From the NCBI RefSeq assembly GCF_013085345.1, contig NZ_JABFAJ010000020.1, positions 1 to 57,603 on the forward strand: a DNA stretch of 57,603 nt, written 5' to 3'. The translations under genes were made by a program, and so were the position numbers. Of this stretch, positions 7,798 to 17,018 are shown piece after piece; position 1 is the first letter of the stretch, and every line of letters starts with the position of its first letter. Source of the stretch: Isoptericola sediminis (GTDB lineage Bacteria; Actinomycetota; Actinomycetes; Actinomycetales; Cellulomonadaceae). The notes beneath the pieces were generated by a model that saw only the letters and a list, made by a program, of their open reading frames with translations, made no database searches and was not told where the DNA came from.

Positions 7798-10700
7798 ATG
7801 AGCACCCATGCCACCGATCGCGGAACCGGCCACCCCGGCGCCCGCCCCGAGGCGACCGTGAGCCCGGCCGACCTGGTCGAGGATGCCGTCGCCCTCGCCC
7901 ACACCTGGATCGACGCGGCCACGCGGACCGACGGTGTCGTCACCCGCGCGGACCGCCGCACGCGCGCGACCGCCGAGCGCCTCGGCGCCCTGGTCGCCGA
8001 CCCCGCGGGCCTCGACCTCGCCGTCGGGTTCGTCGACGACGTCGCCCGGCCCCAGGACGTCCGGGTCGCCGCCAAGGCGCTTTCCCGCCTCGGTCGGGAC
8101 GCCGGCGCCGCGTCGTTCCTGTCGCCCGTCGACCGCACCCTCTTCCGGGTCGGGGCCGCCGTCGCCCCCGTCCTGCCGTCCGTCGTCGTCCCGGCCGCCC
8201 GCGTGCGGCTGCGCCAGCTCGTCGGCCACCTCGTCGCCGACGCGGGCCGCGGGCTGGGCAAGCACCTCGCCCGGACCCGGTCCGAGGGCTACACCCTCAA
8301 CGTCAACCTGCTCGGCGAGGCCGTGCTCGGCGACGAGGAGGCAGCGGCCCGGCTCGAGCGCACCGTCGCACTCGTGCAGCGCCCCGACGTCGACTACGTG
8401 TCGGTCAAGGTCTCCTCCGTGGCCGCCCAGCTCGTCACCTGGGACCTCGACGGCTCGCGCGAGCGCGTGGTCGAGCACCTGCTGCCGCTGTACCGCGCGG
8501 CCCGCGACCACGGGGTCTTCATCAACCTCGACATGGAGGAGTACAAGGACCTCGCCCTGACCACGGCCGTGTTCCGGGACGTCCTGGACCACCCCGAGCT
8601 GCGTGGCCTGTCGGCCGGCATCGTGCTGCAGGCGTACCTCCCCGACGCCCTCGGGGCGCTGGACGAGCTCACCGCGTGGGCCCAGCAGCGGGTCGACGCC
8701 GGCGGCGCCCCGGTCAAGGTGCGCCTGGTCAAGGGCGCGAACCTCGCGATGGAGCACGTCGAGGCCGAGCTGCACGACTGGGCGCCGGCGACGTACGACA
8801 CCAAGGCCGAGGTCGACGCCAACTACGTGCGCATCCTGGACGCGCACCTGACCCCGGAGCGGACCGCCGCCGTCCGCCTCGGCGTCGCCTCCCACAACCT
8901 GTTCCACGTCGCCCTGGCCATCCTCCTCGGCCGTGCGCGCGACGTCAGCGCCGGGCTCGACATCGAGATGCTGCAGGGGATGGCCCCGATCGAGGCGCGT
9001 CTGGTGCGGGCCGAGGTCGCCCGGGACGGCGGCCAGGTCGTGCTGTACACCCCCGCGGTGCGCGACGAGGACTTCGACGTGGCCATCTCCTACCTCGTGC
9101 GCCGTCTCGAGGAGAACGCCGCCGAGCAGAACTTCGTGCACGCGGCCTTCGCCCCAGCGGCCGACGAGCCCGGGGTGCGCGGCACCCCGATGGAGCGGCA
9201 GGAGATCGCGTTCCGCGCGTCGGTGACCGACGGGTTGCGTCCGGACCCGGACGCCGTCGTCCCGCGTCGCACCTCCCGCTTCGACACGCCCGCCACCACG
9301 CCGCGCGGTCGTACCTCCGGTGCCGCGGACGGACCCGCCGGGTACGACGGCGCCGCGGACGGTACGACCGCGGGGTCGGACACCGGGTCGCGGACCCGGC
9401 CGGGGAACGGGTCGCCCGACCGACCGGGATCGCCGACCGGTTTCCACAACGCCGTCGACACCGACCCCGCCGTGGCGGCGCACCGCGAGTGGGCCGCCCG
9501 CCTGGTCGGCCCCGACAGCGGTTTCGTACCCGTGCGGACCCCCGAGACGACCGACACCGGCCGGATCGACGAGGCCGTCGCCCGCGCCGTCGAGGTCCGC
9601 GAGCAGTGGGCGGCCGTCCCGCCCGCCGGCCGCGCCCGCGTGCTGCGCGAGGCCGCCCGCCGGCTGGAGGCGCGGCGCGGAGACCTCGTGGCCGCCGCCG
9701 TGCACGAGGCCGGCAAGACCGTCGCCGAGACCGACCCCGAGGTCACCGAGGGCATCGACTTCGCCGCCTACTACGCGGCGGCCGCCGAGGCGCTCGACAC
9801 CGTCGACGGCGCAGACTTCGCCCCGGACGGCGTCACGCTCGTCACGCCGCCGTGGAACTTCCCGGTGGCGATCCCCATCGGCGGCGTGCTGGCGGCGCTC
9901 GCGGCGGGGTCGACCGTGCTCGCCAAGCCGGCGCCCCCGACACCGCGCTGCTACGAGCTCGCGGTCGAGGCGGTCCAGGACGCCCTGGAGGCCGTCGCAC
10001 CCGAGCTCGGGCTGCCGGCCGACGTGGCCCGCGACGCCGTGCAGTTCCTGCGGGTGCCCGACGGCGAGGCCGGCAAGCACCTGGTGACCCACCCCGACGT
10101 GTCGCGGGTGGTGCTGACGGGCGCGCTGGAGACGGCCCAGATGTTCGCCCGGTGGAACCCGGACCGTCCCGTGCTCGCGGAGACCTCGGGCAAGAACGCG
10201 CTGATCGTCACGCCGTCCGCCGACCTCGACCTCGCGGTCGCCGACGTCGTGCGCAGCGCGTTCGGCCACGCCGGCCAGAAGTGCTCGGCGTCGTCGCTGG
10301 TGATCCTCGTGGGGTCCGTCGGCGACGAGTCCACCGTGACGGGGGAGCGGTTCCGGCGACAGCTCGTCGACGCCGTGCGGTCGCTCGCCGTCGGACCTGC
10401 CACGTCGCTGTCGACGGTGATGGGCCCGTTGACCGAGCCGGCCGCCGGCAAGCTGCACCGGGCGCTGACGTCGCTGGAGCCCGGCGAGTCCTGGCTGGTC
10501 GAGCCCCGACGGCTCGACGACGTCGCCACGACGGCCGGGATCGAGCCGGACCGGCTGTGGTCGCCCGGGCTGCGCGACGGCGTGACCCCCGGGTCGTTCT
10601 TCCACCTCACCGAGGTCTTCGGTCCCGTGCTCGGCATCATGCGCGCGGAGACTCTGGAGGAGGCCGTCGAGATGCAGAACGCCGTGTCGTTCGGCCTGAC

Positions 10701-11424
10701 CGGCGGGATCCACTCCCTGGACTCCGACGAGATCGCGACGTGGCTGGACCGCGTCGAGGTCGGCAACGCCTACGTCAACCGGCACATCACCGGCGCGATC
10801 GTGCAGCGGCAGTCGTTCGGCGGCTGGAAGGGCTCGGTCGTCGGCCCGGGCGCCAAGGCGGGCGGCCCGAACTACGTCGCCCAGCTCGGCCGCTGGAGCG
10901 ACGGCGCCGACGTGCCGTCGCGCGCCGCGGACCCCGAGGCCTGGCTCGCCTGGGCCGAGGCCTCCGACGACGCCGCGTGGGACGCCGAGTTCGGGGTCGC
11001 GCACGACCCGACCGGTCTGTCGGTGGAGGAGAACAGCTTCCGCTACCGCCCGGTCCCCGAGGTCACGGTGCGCGTCGGTGACGGCGCCCTGCCGGTCGAG
11101 GTGCGTCGCGTGCTCGCCGGTGCCCGCCGGGCCGGGGTGCGGGCCGTCGTCGTGCCCGCGTCCGACGCGGGCTGGGGCGTGCCGCACGAGACCCCGGTCT
11201 CGCACGAGGACTTCGCCGCCGCCGTCGCCGAGGGCCGGGTCACCGGCCGGATCCGCGTCGTCGGCGAGGCGCCGGGGCTGCGCGCTGCCGCCGTCGAGCG
11301 CGTCGGCGAGGTCACCGTGCTCGACCAGCCGGTGCTCGCCGCCGGGCGGCGCGAGCTCCTGCCGTTCCTGCGCGAGCAGGCCGTCAGCCGGACGAAGCAC
11401 CGGTACGGGCACCTGCGCGCCTGA
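7798..11424 (+). CDS. putA: Bifunctional proline dehydrogenase / P5C dehydrogenase
   Basis: It oxidises proline to P5C with FAD, then glutamate semialdehyde to glutamate with NAD. In the 1208 residues the proline dehydrogenase barrel spans about 60-470 (NVNLLGEAVLG, LDMEEYKD, RLVKGANLAMEHVE). The aldehyde dehydrogenase spans about 560-1040, with PWNFP near 685, the catalytic Glu in ETSGKN near 795 and the nucleophilic Cys in GQKCSA near 828. There is no N-terminal DNA-binding domain, as expected outside proteobacteria. Between the domains, residues about 490-550 are a Gly/Ser/Thr/Asp-rich linker. A further 150 or so residues follow the ALDH domain. ATG at 7798 gives the normal N-terminus. It is divergent from gdh. 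Confidence 0.96.
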   Translation: MSTHATDRGTGHPGARPEATVSPADLVEDAVALAHTWIDAATRTDGVVTRADRRTRATAERLGALVADPAGLDLAVGFVDDVARPQDVRVAAKALSRLGRDAGAASFLSPVDRTLFRVGAAVAPVLPSVVVPAARVRLRQLVGHLVADAGRGLGKHLARTRSEGYTLNVNLLGEAVLGDEEAAARLERTVALVQRPDVDYVSVKVSSVAAQLVTWDLDGSRERVVEHLLPLYRAARDHGVFINLDMEEYKDLALTTAVFRDVLDHPELRGLSAGIVLQAYLPDALGALDELTAWAQQRVDAGGAPVKVRLVKGANLAMEHVEAELHDWAPATYDTKAEVDANYVRILDAHLTPERTAAVRLGVASHNLFHVALAILLGRARDVSAGLDIEMLQGMAPIEARLVRAEVARDGGQVVLYTPAVRDEDFDVAISYLVRRLEENAAEQNFVHAAFAPAADEPGVRGTPMERQEIAFRASVTDGLRPDPDAVVPRRTSRFDTPATTPRGRTSGAADGPAGYDGAADGTTAGSDTGSRTRPGNGSPDRPGSPTGFHNAVDTDPAVAAHREWAARLVGPDSGFVPVRTPETTDTGRIDEAVARAVEVREQWAAVPPAGRARVLREAARRLEARRGDLVAAAVHEAGKTVAETDPEVTEGIDFAAYYAAAAEALDTVDGADFAPDGVTLVTPPWNFPVAIPIGGVLAALAAGSTVLAKPAPPTPRCYELAVEAVQDALEAVAPELGLPADVARDAVQFLRVPDGEAGKHLVTHPDVSRVVLTGALETAQMFARWNPDRPVLAETSGKNALIVTPSADLDLAVADVVRSAFGHAGQKCSASSLVILVGSVGDESTVTGERFRRQLVDAVRSLAVGPATSLSTVMGPLTEPAAGKLHRALTSLEPGESWLVEPRRLDDVATTAGIEPDRLWSPGLRDGVTPGSFFHLTEVFGPVLGIMRAETLEEAVEMQNAVSFGLTGGIHSLDSDEIATWLDRVEVGNAYVNRHITGAIVQRQSFGGWKGSVVGPGAKAGGPNYVAQLGRWSDGADVPSRAADPEAWLAWAEASDDAAWDAEFGVAHDPTGLSVEENSFRYRPVPEVTVRVGDGALPVEVRRVLAGARRAGVRAVVVPASDAGWGVPHETPVSHEDFAAAVAEGRVTGRIRVVGEAPGLRAAAVERVGEVTVLDQPVLAAGRRELLPFLREQAVSRTKHRYGHLRA

Positions 11425-11551
11425 GGTCCGCCCGGCCGGGGAGATCGATCCGGCCACGGTCCCGTCCCCGGGCGCTGCGCGCCCTCCACGTCGGGGACGG
11501 ACGACCGTGACCGGACCGATCTCCCGGCCGGTCCTCGTCCGCCGTGGCAGC

Positions 11552-12382
11552 ATGGCGGACATGGCGACTGCGTTCGTGATGGGTGGCGGGGGCGTCCGCG
11601 GTGCCGTGCAGGTCGGGATGCTGCAGGCGCTCTTCGAGGCGGACGTCCACCCGGACCTGATCGTGGGGACGTCCGTCGGCGCCATCAACGGCGCCGCGGT
11701 CGCGGCCGACCCGACCCTCGGCGTCGTCGACCGCCTTCTGCAGGCCTGGGCGTCGCCCACGGCGGCCGCCGTGTACGCCGAACCCTGGTACCGCCAGGTC
11801 CGGCACCTGGCCCGCTCGCGGGTGCACGTGTACGACCCCGCCAAGCTGCGGCGGCTCATCGAGGAGGCCGTGGGGGAGCGCCGGACGTTCGCCGACCTCG
11901 AGGTGCCCCTCGTCGTCGCCGCGTCGAGCATCGAACGGGCGTCGGAGCACTGGTTCGACACCGGGCCGCTGGTCGAGGCCGTGCTGGCCTCGGCCTCGGT
12001 GCCCGGGGCGATGCCGCCCACCGTCATCGACGGTGAGCACTTCGTCGACGGCGGCTTGGTCAACTCGATCCCTCTCGGCGAGGCCGTGCGCCGGGGGGCC
12101 ACCACCGTGTACGTGCTCCAGGTCGGGCGCATCGAGGAGCCGTTGTCGGCCCCGCGCAGCCCGTCCGACGTGGCGAAGGTCGCCTTCGAGATCTCGCGCC
12201 GGCACCGGTTCCACCGCGAGCTCGCCGACGTCCCCGCGGACGTCACGGTGCACGTGCTGCCCTCCGGCGGCTCGCTGCCCGGTGACGAGAAGGTCCGGGC
12301 GTACAAGCGGCTCGACGCGACCCGGCACCGGATCGAGCGCTCCTACGACCGGACCCGGACCTACCTCGCGGCACAGGACTGA
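11552..12382 (+). CDS. Patatin-like phospholipase
   Basis: It is a Ser-Asp dyad lipid acyl hydrolase of 276 residues. The oxyanion loop GGGGVRG, nucleophile elbow GTSVG near residue 40, and catalytic Asp in VDGGLVNSIP near 167 are all present, so it should be active. There is no signal peptide, so it is cytoplasmic or membrane-associated. A second in-frame ATG at 11561 is an equally plausible start; GTGG before 11552 is the only weak ribosome signal. It ends two bases before the acyltransferase GTG, so the pair are almost certainly co-transcribed and may act together in phospholipid remodelling (inference). Confidence 0.92.
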   Translation: MADMATAFVMGGGGVRGAVQVGMLQALFEADVHPDLIVGTSVGAINGAAVAADPTLGVVDRLLQAWASPTAAAVYAEPWYRQVRHLARSRVHVYDPAKLRRLIEEAVGERRTFADLEVPLVVAASSIERASEHWFDTGPLVEAVLASASVPGAMPPTVIDGEHFVDGGLVNSIPLGEAVRRGATTVYVLQVGRIEEPLSAPRSPSDVAKVAFEISRRHRFHRELADVPADVTVHVLPSGGSLPGDEKVRAYKRLDATRHRIERSYDRTRTYLAAQD

Positions 12383-12384
12383 AC

Positions 12385-13404
12385 GTGCTGCCGCCGCGGT
12401 GGGTCCGCCGGGTCGTCCTCGCGCCGCTGGTCGTGGCCCTCGCCGTCGTCATGGTCCCCACCACCCTGATGTTCGCCGTGCTGGTCGGCGGCGTGCTCAC
12501 CTGGGTCGTGCCCGGCGGACTGCGGGTGCTGCGGCTGCTGTGGATGACCGCGTTCTACATCGTGTGGGACGCGACGGCCCTGCTGGCGATGTTCGGGCTG
12601 TGGCTCGCCGCGGCGTGCGGCCTGTTCGCCGACCGGCCGTGGTACCGGCGTGCGCACGTCCGGCTGGCCCGCGGGATGCTGGCCCTGTTCTTCTGGCAGG
12701 TGCGCTGGACCCTGCGTCTGCGCATCGAGCTGGACGTGCCGGACGCGCTGTCGTTGCCGGAGGCGCCTCTCGTGGTGCTGAGCAGGCACGCCGGCCCGGG
12801 GGACTCGTTCATCATCGTCGACCGGCTGCTCGGGCTGTCCGGACGCGCCCCCGCCATCGTGCTCAAGGACACGATGCAGTGGGACCCGGCGATCGACGTC
12901 CTCATGAACCGGCTGCCCGCCGCGTTCGTGACGCCCGCCTCGCGGCGTCCCGCGGGTCACCCCGGCGCCCGCGAGACCGTGCACCGCATCGCCGCCGGGC
13001 TGACGGCCGACGACGCCCTCGTGCTCTTCCCCGAGGGCGGGAACGTCACGCCGCGGCGCCGCGCGGCACGGATCGAGGCGCTGCGCCGGTCGGGGTACGA
13101 CGACCTCGCCCGCCGGGCGGAGGCGATGCACGAGGTGATGGCGCCGCACGTCGGGGGGTTCGACGCGGCGCTGGAGGGCGCGCCCGAGGCTGCCGTGCTG
13201 GTGGTGGCGCACACCGGTCTGGACCGGCTGGTCGACGTGCGGGACGTGTGGCGCGAGCTGCCGATGGACAAGACGGTCACGATGCGGGCGTGGCTGCACC
13301 CGCCCGGTGCCGTGCCGCGGGACGTCGCCGCTCGCGAGGCCTGGCTGTTCGACCAGTGGCAGGTCCTGGACGACTGGATCGCGGCGCGCGCCCCGGCCGA
13401 CTGA
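12385..13404 (+). CDS. PlsC-like 1-acylglycerol-phosphate acyltransferase
   Basis: The 339-residue membrane-bound acyltransferase has two or three N-terminal hydrophobic segments (about 10-75). The HX4D motif follows as RHAGPGD near residue 134, and FPEGGN near 215 is the substrate phosphate-binding motif. It is expected to add an acyl chain to lysophosphatidate or a related lysolipid at the inner membrane. The GTG start is two bases after the lipase stop. The protein is longer than housekeeping PlsC (about 240 residues) because of the N-terminal membrane part, so the acceptor could be another lipid. Confidence 0.85.
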   Translation: MLPPRWVRRVVLAPLVVALAVVMVPTTLMFAVLVGGVLTWVVPGGLRVLRLLWMTAFYIVWDATALLAMFGLWLAAACGLFADRPWYRRAHVRLARGMLALFFWQVRWTLRLRIELDVPDALSLPEAPLVVLSRHAGPGDSFIIVDRLLGLSGRAPAIVLKDTMQWDPAIDVLMNRLPAAFVTPASRRPAGHPGARETVHRIAAGLTADDALVLFPEGGNVTPRRRAARIEALRRSGYDDLARRAEAMHEVMAPHVGGFDAALEGAPEAAVLVVAHTGLDRLVDVRDVWRELPMDKTVTMRAWLHPPGAVPRDVAAREAWLFDQWQVLDDWIAARAPAD

Positions 13405-13430
13405 GCCGGGACGCGCACCGCGGCGGAGGG

Positions 13431-14441
13431 CTACGCGGACTCGCCCTCGATGAGCCGCGGGATGAAGATCCGCGGTTCGGGGTGGACGTCCTCCCCGCCC
13501 AGCATGTCGAGCAGCGACGACGTGGCCGCCGCGACCATCTCGACCACCGGCTGGAGCACCGTGGTCAGCCGCGGGGTCGTGCGCTCGGCCCCCAGCGCGT
13601 CGAAACCGACCACCGCCACGTCCTCGGGCACCCGCTTGCCGTGGGCGTGCAGCACGTGGAGCGCACCGGTGGCCATGAGGTCCGACGCCGCGAAGACGCC
13701 GTCGACGTCCGGGTGCTCGGCCAGGACCCGCTCCATCGCGGCGGTCCCGCCCTCGACCGTGAAGTCGCCCTCGGCGACGGCATCCGTGGGCAGCCCGGCG
13801 CGGGTCATCGTCTGCCGCCACCCGTCGAACCGGTCGAGCGTGGCGGTCATGTCCTGCGGACCCGTCAGGGTCGCGATCCGGCGGCAGCCGCGGTCGACGA
13901 GCCGCTGCGTCGCCACGCGGGCTCCCGCCCGGTTGTCGACGTCGACGTAGTGCAGGCCCGCGGAGTCGAAGGGGCGGCCGACGAAGACGGCCGGCAGCGC
14001 GCCGCCGCGCAGCTCCTGCTCGATCCGGTCGTCCTTGTGGTGCGAGGCGACGATGACGCCGTCCACGTGCCCGCTGGTCAGGTAGCGGGCGATGTGGCCG
14101 GGTCGTTCGCCCTGGCGGGCCAGGAGCAGCACGAGCTGCAGGTCCGTCCCGCCAAGTCCCTCGCTCACACCGCGGACGACGCCCGCGAGGAAGGGGTCGG
14201 TGAGGATCCGGGCGTCGGGCTCCGGGACCACCAGGGCGATCGAGTCGGTCCGCCGGGTCACGAGCGACCGGGCGGCGCGGTTGGGCGCGTAGCCGAGCCG
14301 GACGATCGCGGCGTCCACGGCCTGCTGCGCCTCCGGCGACACCCGGTCACCGCCGTTGATCGCCCGCGACGCGGTCGAGCGGGAGACCCCTGCGGTGCGC
14401 GCGACGTCGTCGAGCGTCGGTGCGATGTGCTTCGTGACCAC
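13431..14441 (-). CDS. LacI-family regulator, probable CebR-like repressor
   Basis: The 336-residue protein has an N-terminal helix-turn-helix (PTLDDVARTAGVSRSTASRA) and a periplasmic-binding-protein-like sugar-sensing domain. It follows the beta-glucosidase gene and is the only regulator in this block. The operators near cebE match the TGGGAGCGCTCCCA site of CebR/CelR proteins, which release DNA on binding cello-oligosaccharides. GTG at 14441 is preceded at 6 bases by TAATCT (14448-14453), so the gene has its own leaderless promoter overlapping the end of bglC. No matching operator is visible there, so autoregulation is not supported. In Streptomyces cebR is divergent from cebE; here it is downstream. 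Confidence 0.9.
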   Translation of the reverse strand: MVTKHIAPTLDDVARTAGVSRSTASRAINGGDRVSPEAQQAVDAAIVRLGYAPNRAARSLVTRRTDSIALVVPEPDARILTDPFLAGVVRGVSEGLGGTDLQLVLLLARQGERPGHIARYLTSGHVDGVIVASHHKDDRIEQELRGGALPAVFVGRPFDSAGLHYVDVDNRAGARVATQRLVDRGCRRIATLTGPQDMTATLDRFDGWRQTMTRAGLPTDAVAEGDFTVEGGTAAMERVLAEHPDVDGVFAASDLMATGALHVLHAHGKRVPEDVAVVGFDALGAERTTPRLTTVLQPVVEMVAAATSSLLDMLGGEDVHPEPRIFIPRLIEGESA

Positions 14442-14447
14442 GGTCGG

Positions 14448-14453
14448 AGATTA
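14448..14453 (-). promoter_or_regulatory. -10 box of leaderless LacI-family promoter
   Basis: TAATCT lies 6 bases before the GTG of the LacI-family gene, with no ribosome site between. Confidence 0.6.
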
Positions 14454-14461
14454 CCTTCCGC

Positions 14462-16015
14462 TCAGTCCCGTGCCGGGACGGCGTTGTCGCGGGCGACCCC
14501 CGCGTACCAGTGACCCGAGGCCTTCACGGTACGCTCCTGCGTCGCGTAGTCCACCCGCGTGATGCCGAACCGCTTGGTGTACCCGAGCGCCCACTCGAAG
14601 TTGTCCATGAGCGACCAGGCGAAGTAGCCCCGGACGTCGGCGCCGGCGTCCATGGCGTCCCTGACGGCGCGCAGGTGCCGGTCGATGTAGTCCAGCCGGT
14701 CCTGGTCGTCGATGCTGCCGTCCGCCTCGACGACGTCGGGGAAGGCCGCGCCGTTCTCGGTGATGACCAGCGACGTGCCGCGCGGGCCCGTGTAGTCCTG
14801 CTGCAAGCGGGTGAGCAGGCGCGTGAGGCCCTCGGGCTGCACCTCCCAGCCCATGTCGGTCAGGGGCAGGCCGCGGCTGTGCGCGTGGACGCCCTCCGGG
14901 ACCGGGTTCGGCGAGCGGAGATCGCGGGCCGGTGCCGACGGGTCGGCCGGGCGCTCTCCCTCGGGGCCGGCGGTCCCGTCGGGGCGCTCCCCGGACTGCG
15001 GCGTCGCGGCGATCGCACTGCCGTGGTAGTAGTTCACCCCGAGCGCGTCGATCGGTGTCGAGATCACCTCGAGGTCCCCGGGACGGACGTGGTCGGCGAA
15101 GTTCAGGTGCGCGACGTCGTCCAGGAGGTCCTGCGGGTAGGCGCCGCGGAAGATCGGGTCGAGGAAGACCCGGTTGAACATGGCGTCGTCACGCCGTGCC
15201 GCGTCGACGTCCGCCGGGTTCGTCGGGTCGACGGGGTCCGAGACCGTGCAGTTCAGCGTCAGTCCCAGCGTGGCCTCGGGGTCGCGCGCCCGGAGCGCGT
15301 CGACGGCCAGGCCGTGACCCAGCATGAGGTGGTGGGCCGCCGCGAGGCCGAGCTCCGGCGAGGTCCGGCCCGGGGCGTGCACACCGGCGGTGTAGCCGAG
15401 GAACGCCGAGCAGTACGGCTCGTTGAGGGTCGCCCACGTGGTCACGCGGTCGCCCAGGGCCTCGTGCATGGTGACGGCGTAGTCCGCGAACCGGTAGGCG
15501 GTGTCACGGGCGGGCCAGCCGCCGGCCTCCTCCAACGCCTGCGGCAGGTCCCAGTGGTACAGCGTCAGCCACGGCAGGATGTCGGCCTCGAGCAGCTCGT
15601 CGACGAGGCGGGAGTAGAAGTCAAGACCCTTCGGGTTGACCGTCCGGCCGTCGGGCATCACGCGGGCCCACGAGGTGGAGAACCGGTAGGCGCCGAGGTG
15701 GAGGCGGGACATCAGCGCGACGTCCTCGCGGTAGCGGTGGTAGTGGTCGCAGGCCACCAAGCCGTCGTCACCGTGGACCACGGCGCCCGGGATGCGGCAG
15801 AAGACGTCCCAGATGGACTCGCCGCGCCCGTCCTCGGCGCCGGCGCCCTCGATCTGGTAGGCGGCGGTGGCCGTGCCCCACAGGAAGCCCTCGGGGAACG
15901 TCACGCGTCCGCTGCTGTGGGGCGTCGTCCCGGTCAGCGGCGTCGACGGGACGAAGGGGACGGTCGTCCCGGGGGCGGCGAGCCGGGCGCCAGTGCCCGG
16001 TGCGGTGAGAGTCAT
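14462..16015 (-). CDS. bglC: Family 1 beta-glucosidase
   Basis: It hydrolyses cellobiose and short cello-oligosaccharides to glucose in the cytoplasm. The 517-residue GH1 barrel begins with FLWGTATAAYQIEG, has the acid/base Glu in TLNEP and the nucleophile Glu in ITENG, and ends with the GYTKRFG active-site loop. There is no signal peptide, in keeping with hydrolysis after import. About 70 residues around 325-365, rich in Pro, Gly and Asp between DALGVNYYHGSA and HSRGLPLTDMGWE, form a loop within the barrel. ATG at 16015 has GGAAG upstream. It is the last structural gene of the cebEFG-bglC unit, and an intercistronic hairpin precedes it. Confidence 0.95.
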   Translation of the reverse strand: MTLTAPGTGARLAAPGTTVPFVPSTPLTGTTPHSSGRVTFPEGFLWGTATAAYQIEGAGAEDGRGESIWDVFCRIPGAVVHGDDGLVACDHYHRYREDVALMSRLHLGAYRFSTSWARVMPDGRTVNPKGLDFYSRLVDELLEADILPWLTLYHWDLPQALEEAGGWPARDTAYRFADYAVTMHEALGDRVTTWATLNEPYCSAFLGYTAGVHAPGRTSPELGLAAAHHLMLGHGLAVDALRARDPEATLGLTLNCTVSDPVDPTNPADVDAARRDDAMFNRVFLDPIFRGAYPQDLLDDVAHLNFADHVRPGDLEVISTPIDALGVNYYHGSAIAATPQSGERPDGTAGPEGERPADPSAPARDLRSPNPVPEGVHAHSRGLPLTDMGWEVQPEGLTRLLTRLQQDYTGPRGTSLVITENGAAFPDVVEADGSIDDQDRLDYIDRHLRAVRDAMDAGADVRGYFAWSLMDNFEWALGYTKRFGITRVDYATQERTVKASGHWYAGVARDNAVPARD

Positions 16016-16044
16016 GTCAGCAGTGCTTCCGTGTGGAGTGGTGA

Positions 16045-16074
16045 GGTGCCCGGACGGTGGTCCGTCCGGGCACC
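16045..16074 (-). other. Intercistronic stem-loop between cebG and bglC
   Basis: A perfect 13-bp stem (arms GGTGCCCGGACGG and CCGTCCGGGCACC) with a 4-base loop lies in the 85-base gap between the permease stop and the glucosidase start. There is no T-run. It may stabilise the upstream mRNA or thin out transcription into bglC. Confidence 0.75.
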
Positions 16075-16100
16075 CCAGATGTGGAACGGCAGGTCCCGCG

Positions 16101-17018
16101 TCAGCCCTTCACGGCGCCGGCCATGATCCCGGCGACGAGCTGGCGTCCGACGAAGAAGAACATCACCAGCAGCGGCAGGGTCACGAGGAACACGCCACCC
16201 ATCACCAGCGAGTAGTCGACGAAGTAGTTGTCCCGCAGCGACTGGACCACGAGCGGCAGCGTCGGGTTCTGCGACGTGAGGATGATCGACGGCCAGAAGT
16301 AGTTGGTCCACTGCTGGACGAACTGGAAGAGCCCGAGCATCGCCGCCGCGGGCAGGGCCGCCGGCATCGCCACCGACCAGAAGGTCCGGAACATCGACGC
16401 GCCGTCCACGCGGGCGGCCTCGATGAGCTCGTACGGCAGCGCCTCCGAGAGGTACTGGGTCATCCAGAAGACGCCGAACGCCGTGACCAGACCCGGGACG
16501 ATGACCGCCTGCACCTTGCCGTACCAGCCGATCTCGCTCATGAGGATGTACAGCGGGATGATGCCGAGCTGGACCGGCACCGCCATGGTGGCGATGACGA
16601 AGACGAGCAGCGGACCGCGACCGCGGAAGTTGAGCTTCGCGAACGAGTAGCCGGCGAGGGTCGAGAAGAACACCACCGACAGCGACGAGAAGACGCCGAT
16701 CAGCGTGGAGTTCCACAGCGCCTTCCAGAAGTTGATGCTGTCGGAGGCGATGACCGTCTGGAACTGCGCGAAGAGGCTGGAGTCCGGCAGCCACTGCGGG
16801 ATCGGGTTCTGCGCGATCGAGACCGAGTCGGACGAGCCCAGCAGCAGGGTGTAGTAGAGCGGGAAGATCGAGATCAGCAGGACCGCGCCCAGCAGGAAGT
16901 AGGTCAGGCGACCTGCGCGCCGGGTGGACCCGCCGAGCGGCACCCGGCGGCGGCGCTTGGCGGCGGCGCGCGCGGCGCCCGGACCGGCGGTCTGTGCGGT
17001 GACGGCGACGGAGCTCAT
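16101..17018 (-). CDS. cebG: Cellobiose ABC importer permease CebG
   Basis: The 305-residue inner-membrane protein has six hydrophobic segments and the MalG-type coupling loop EAARVDGASMFRTFWSVAMP (EAA motif) that contacts the ATPase. The basic N-terminal tail (AAKRRRRVPLG) is cytoplasmic. Its ATG overlaps the cebF stop as ATGA, so translation is coupled. No ATPase gene lies in the cluster; streptomycete Ceb systems share the housekeeping MsiK, and the same is inferred here. The sugar assignment rests on the adjacent glucosidase and CebR-type operators. Confidence 0.93.
   Translation of the reverse strand: MSSVAVTAQTAGPGAARAAAKRRRRVPLGGSTRRAGRLTYFLLGAVLLISIFPLYYTLLLGSSDSVSIAQNPIPQWLPDSSLFAQFQTVIASDSINFWKALWNSTLIGVFSSLSVVFFSTLAGYSFAKLNFRGRGPLLVFVIATMAVPVQLGIIPLYILMSEIGWYGKVQAVIVPGLVTAFGVFWMTQYLSEALPYELIEAARVDGASMFRTFWSVAMPAALPAAAMLGLFQFVQQWTNYFWPSIILTSQNPTLPLVVQSLRDNYFVDYSLVMGGVFLVTLPLLVMFFFVGRQLVAGIMAGAVKG

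Noticed and set aside
11434-11455. GGCCGG/CCGGCC hairpin after putA as a terminator
   Set aside because: A six-base G/C stem with a ten-base loop is expected by chance at this composition.
7642-12306. 1554-codon open frame antisense to putA and the patatin gene
   Set aside because: Its product is His/Asp/Gly/Arg-rich with no motifs; it is the usual mirror frame of high-GC coding DNA.
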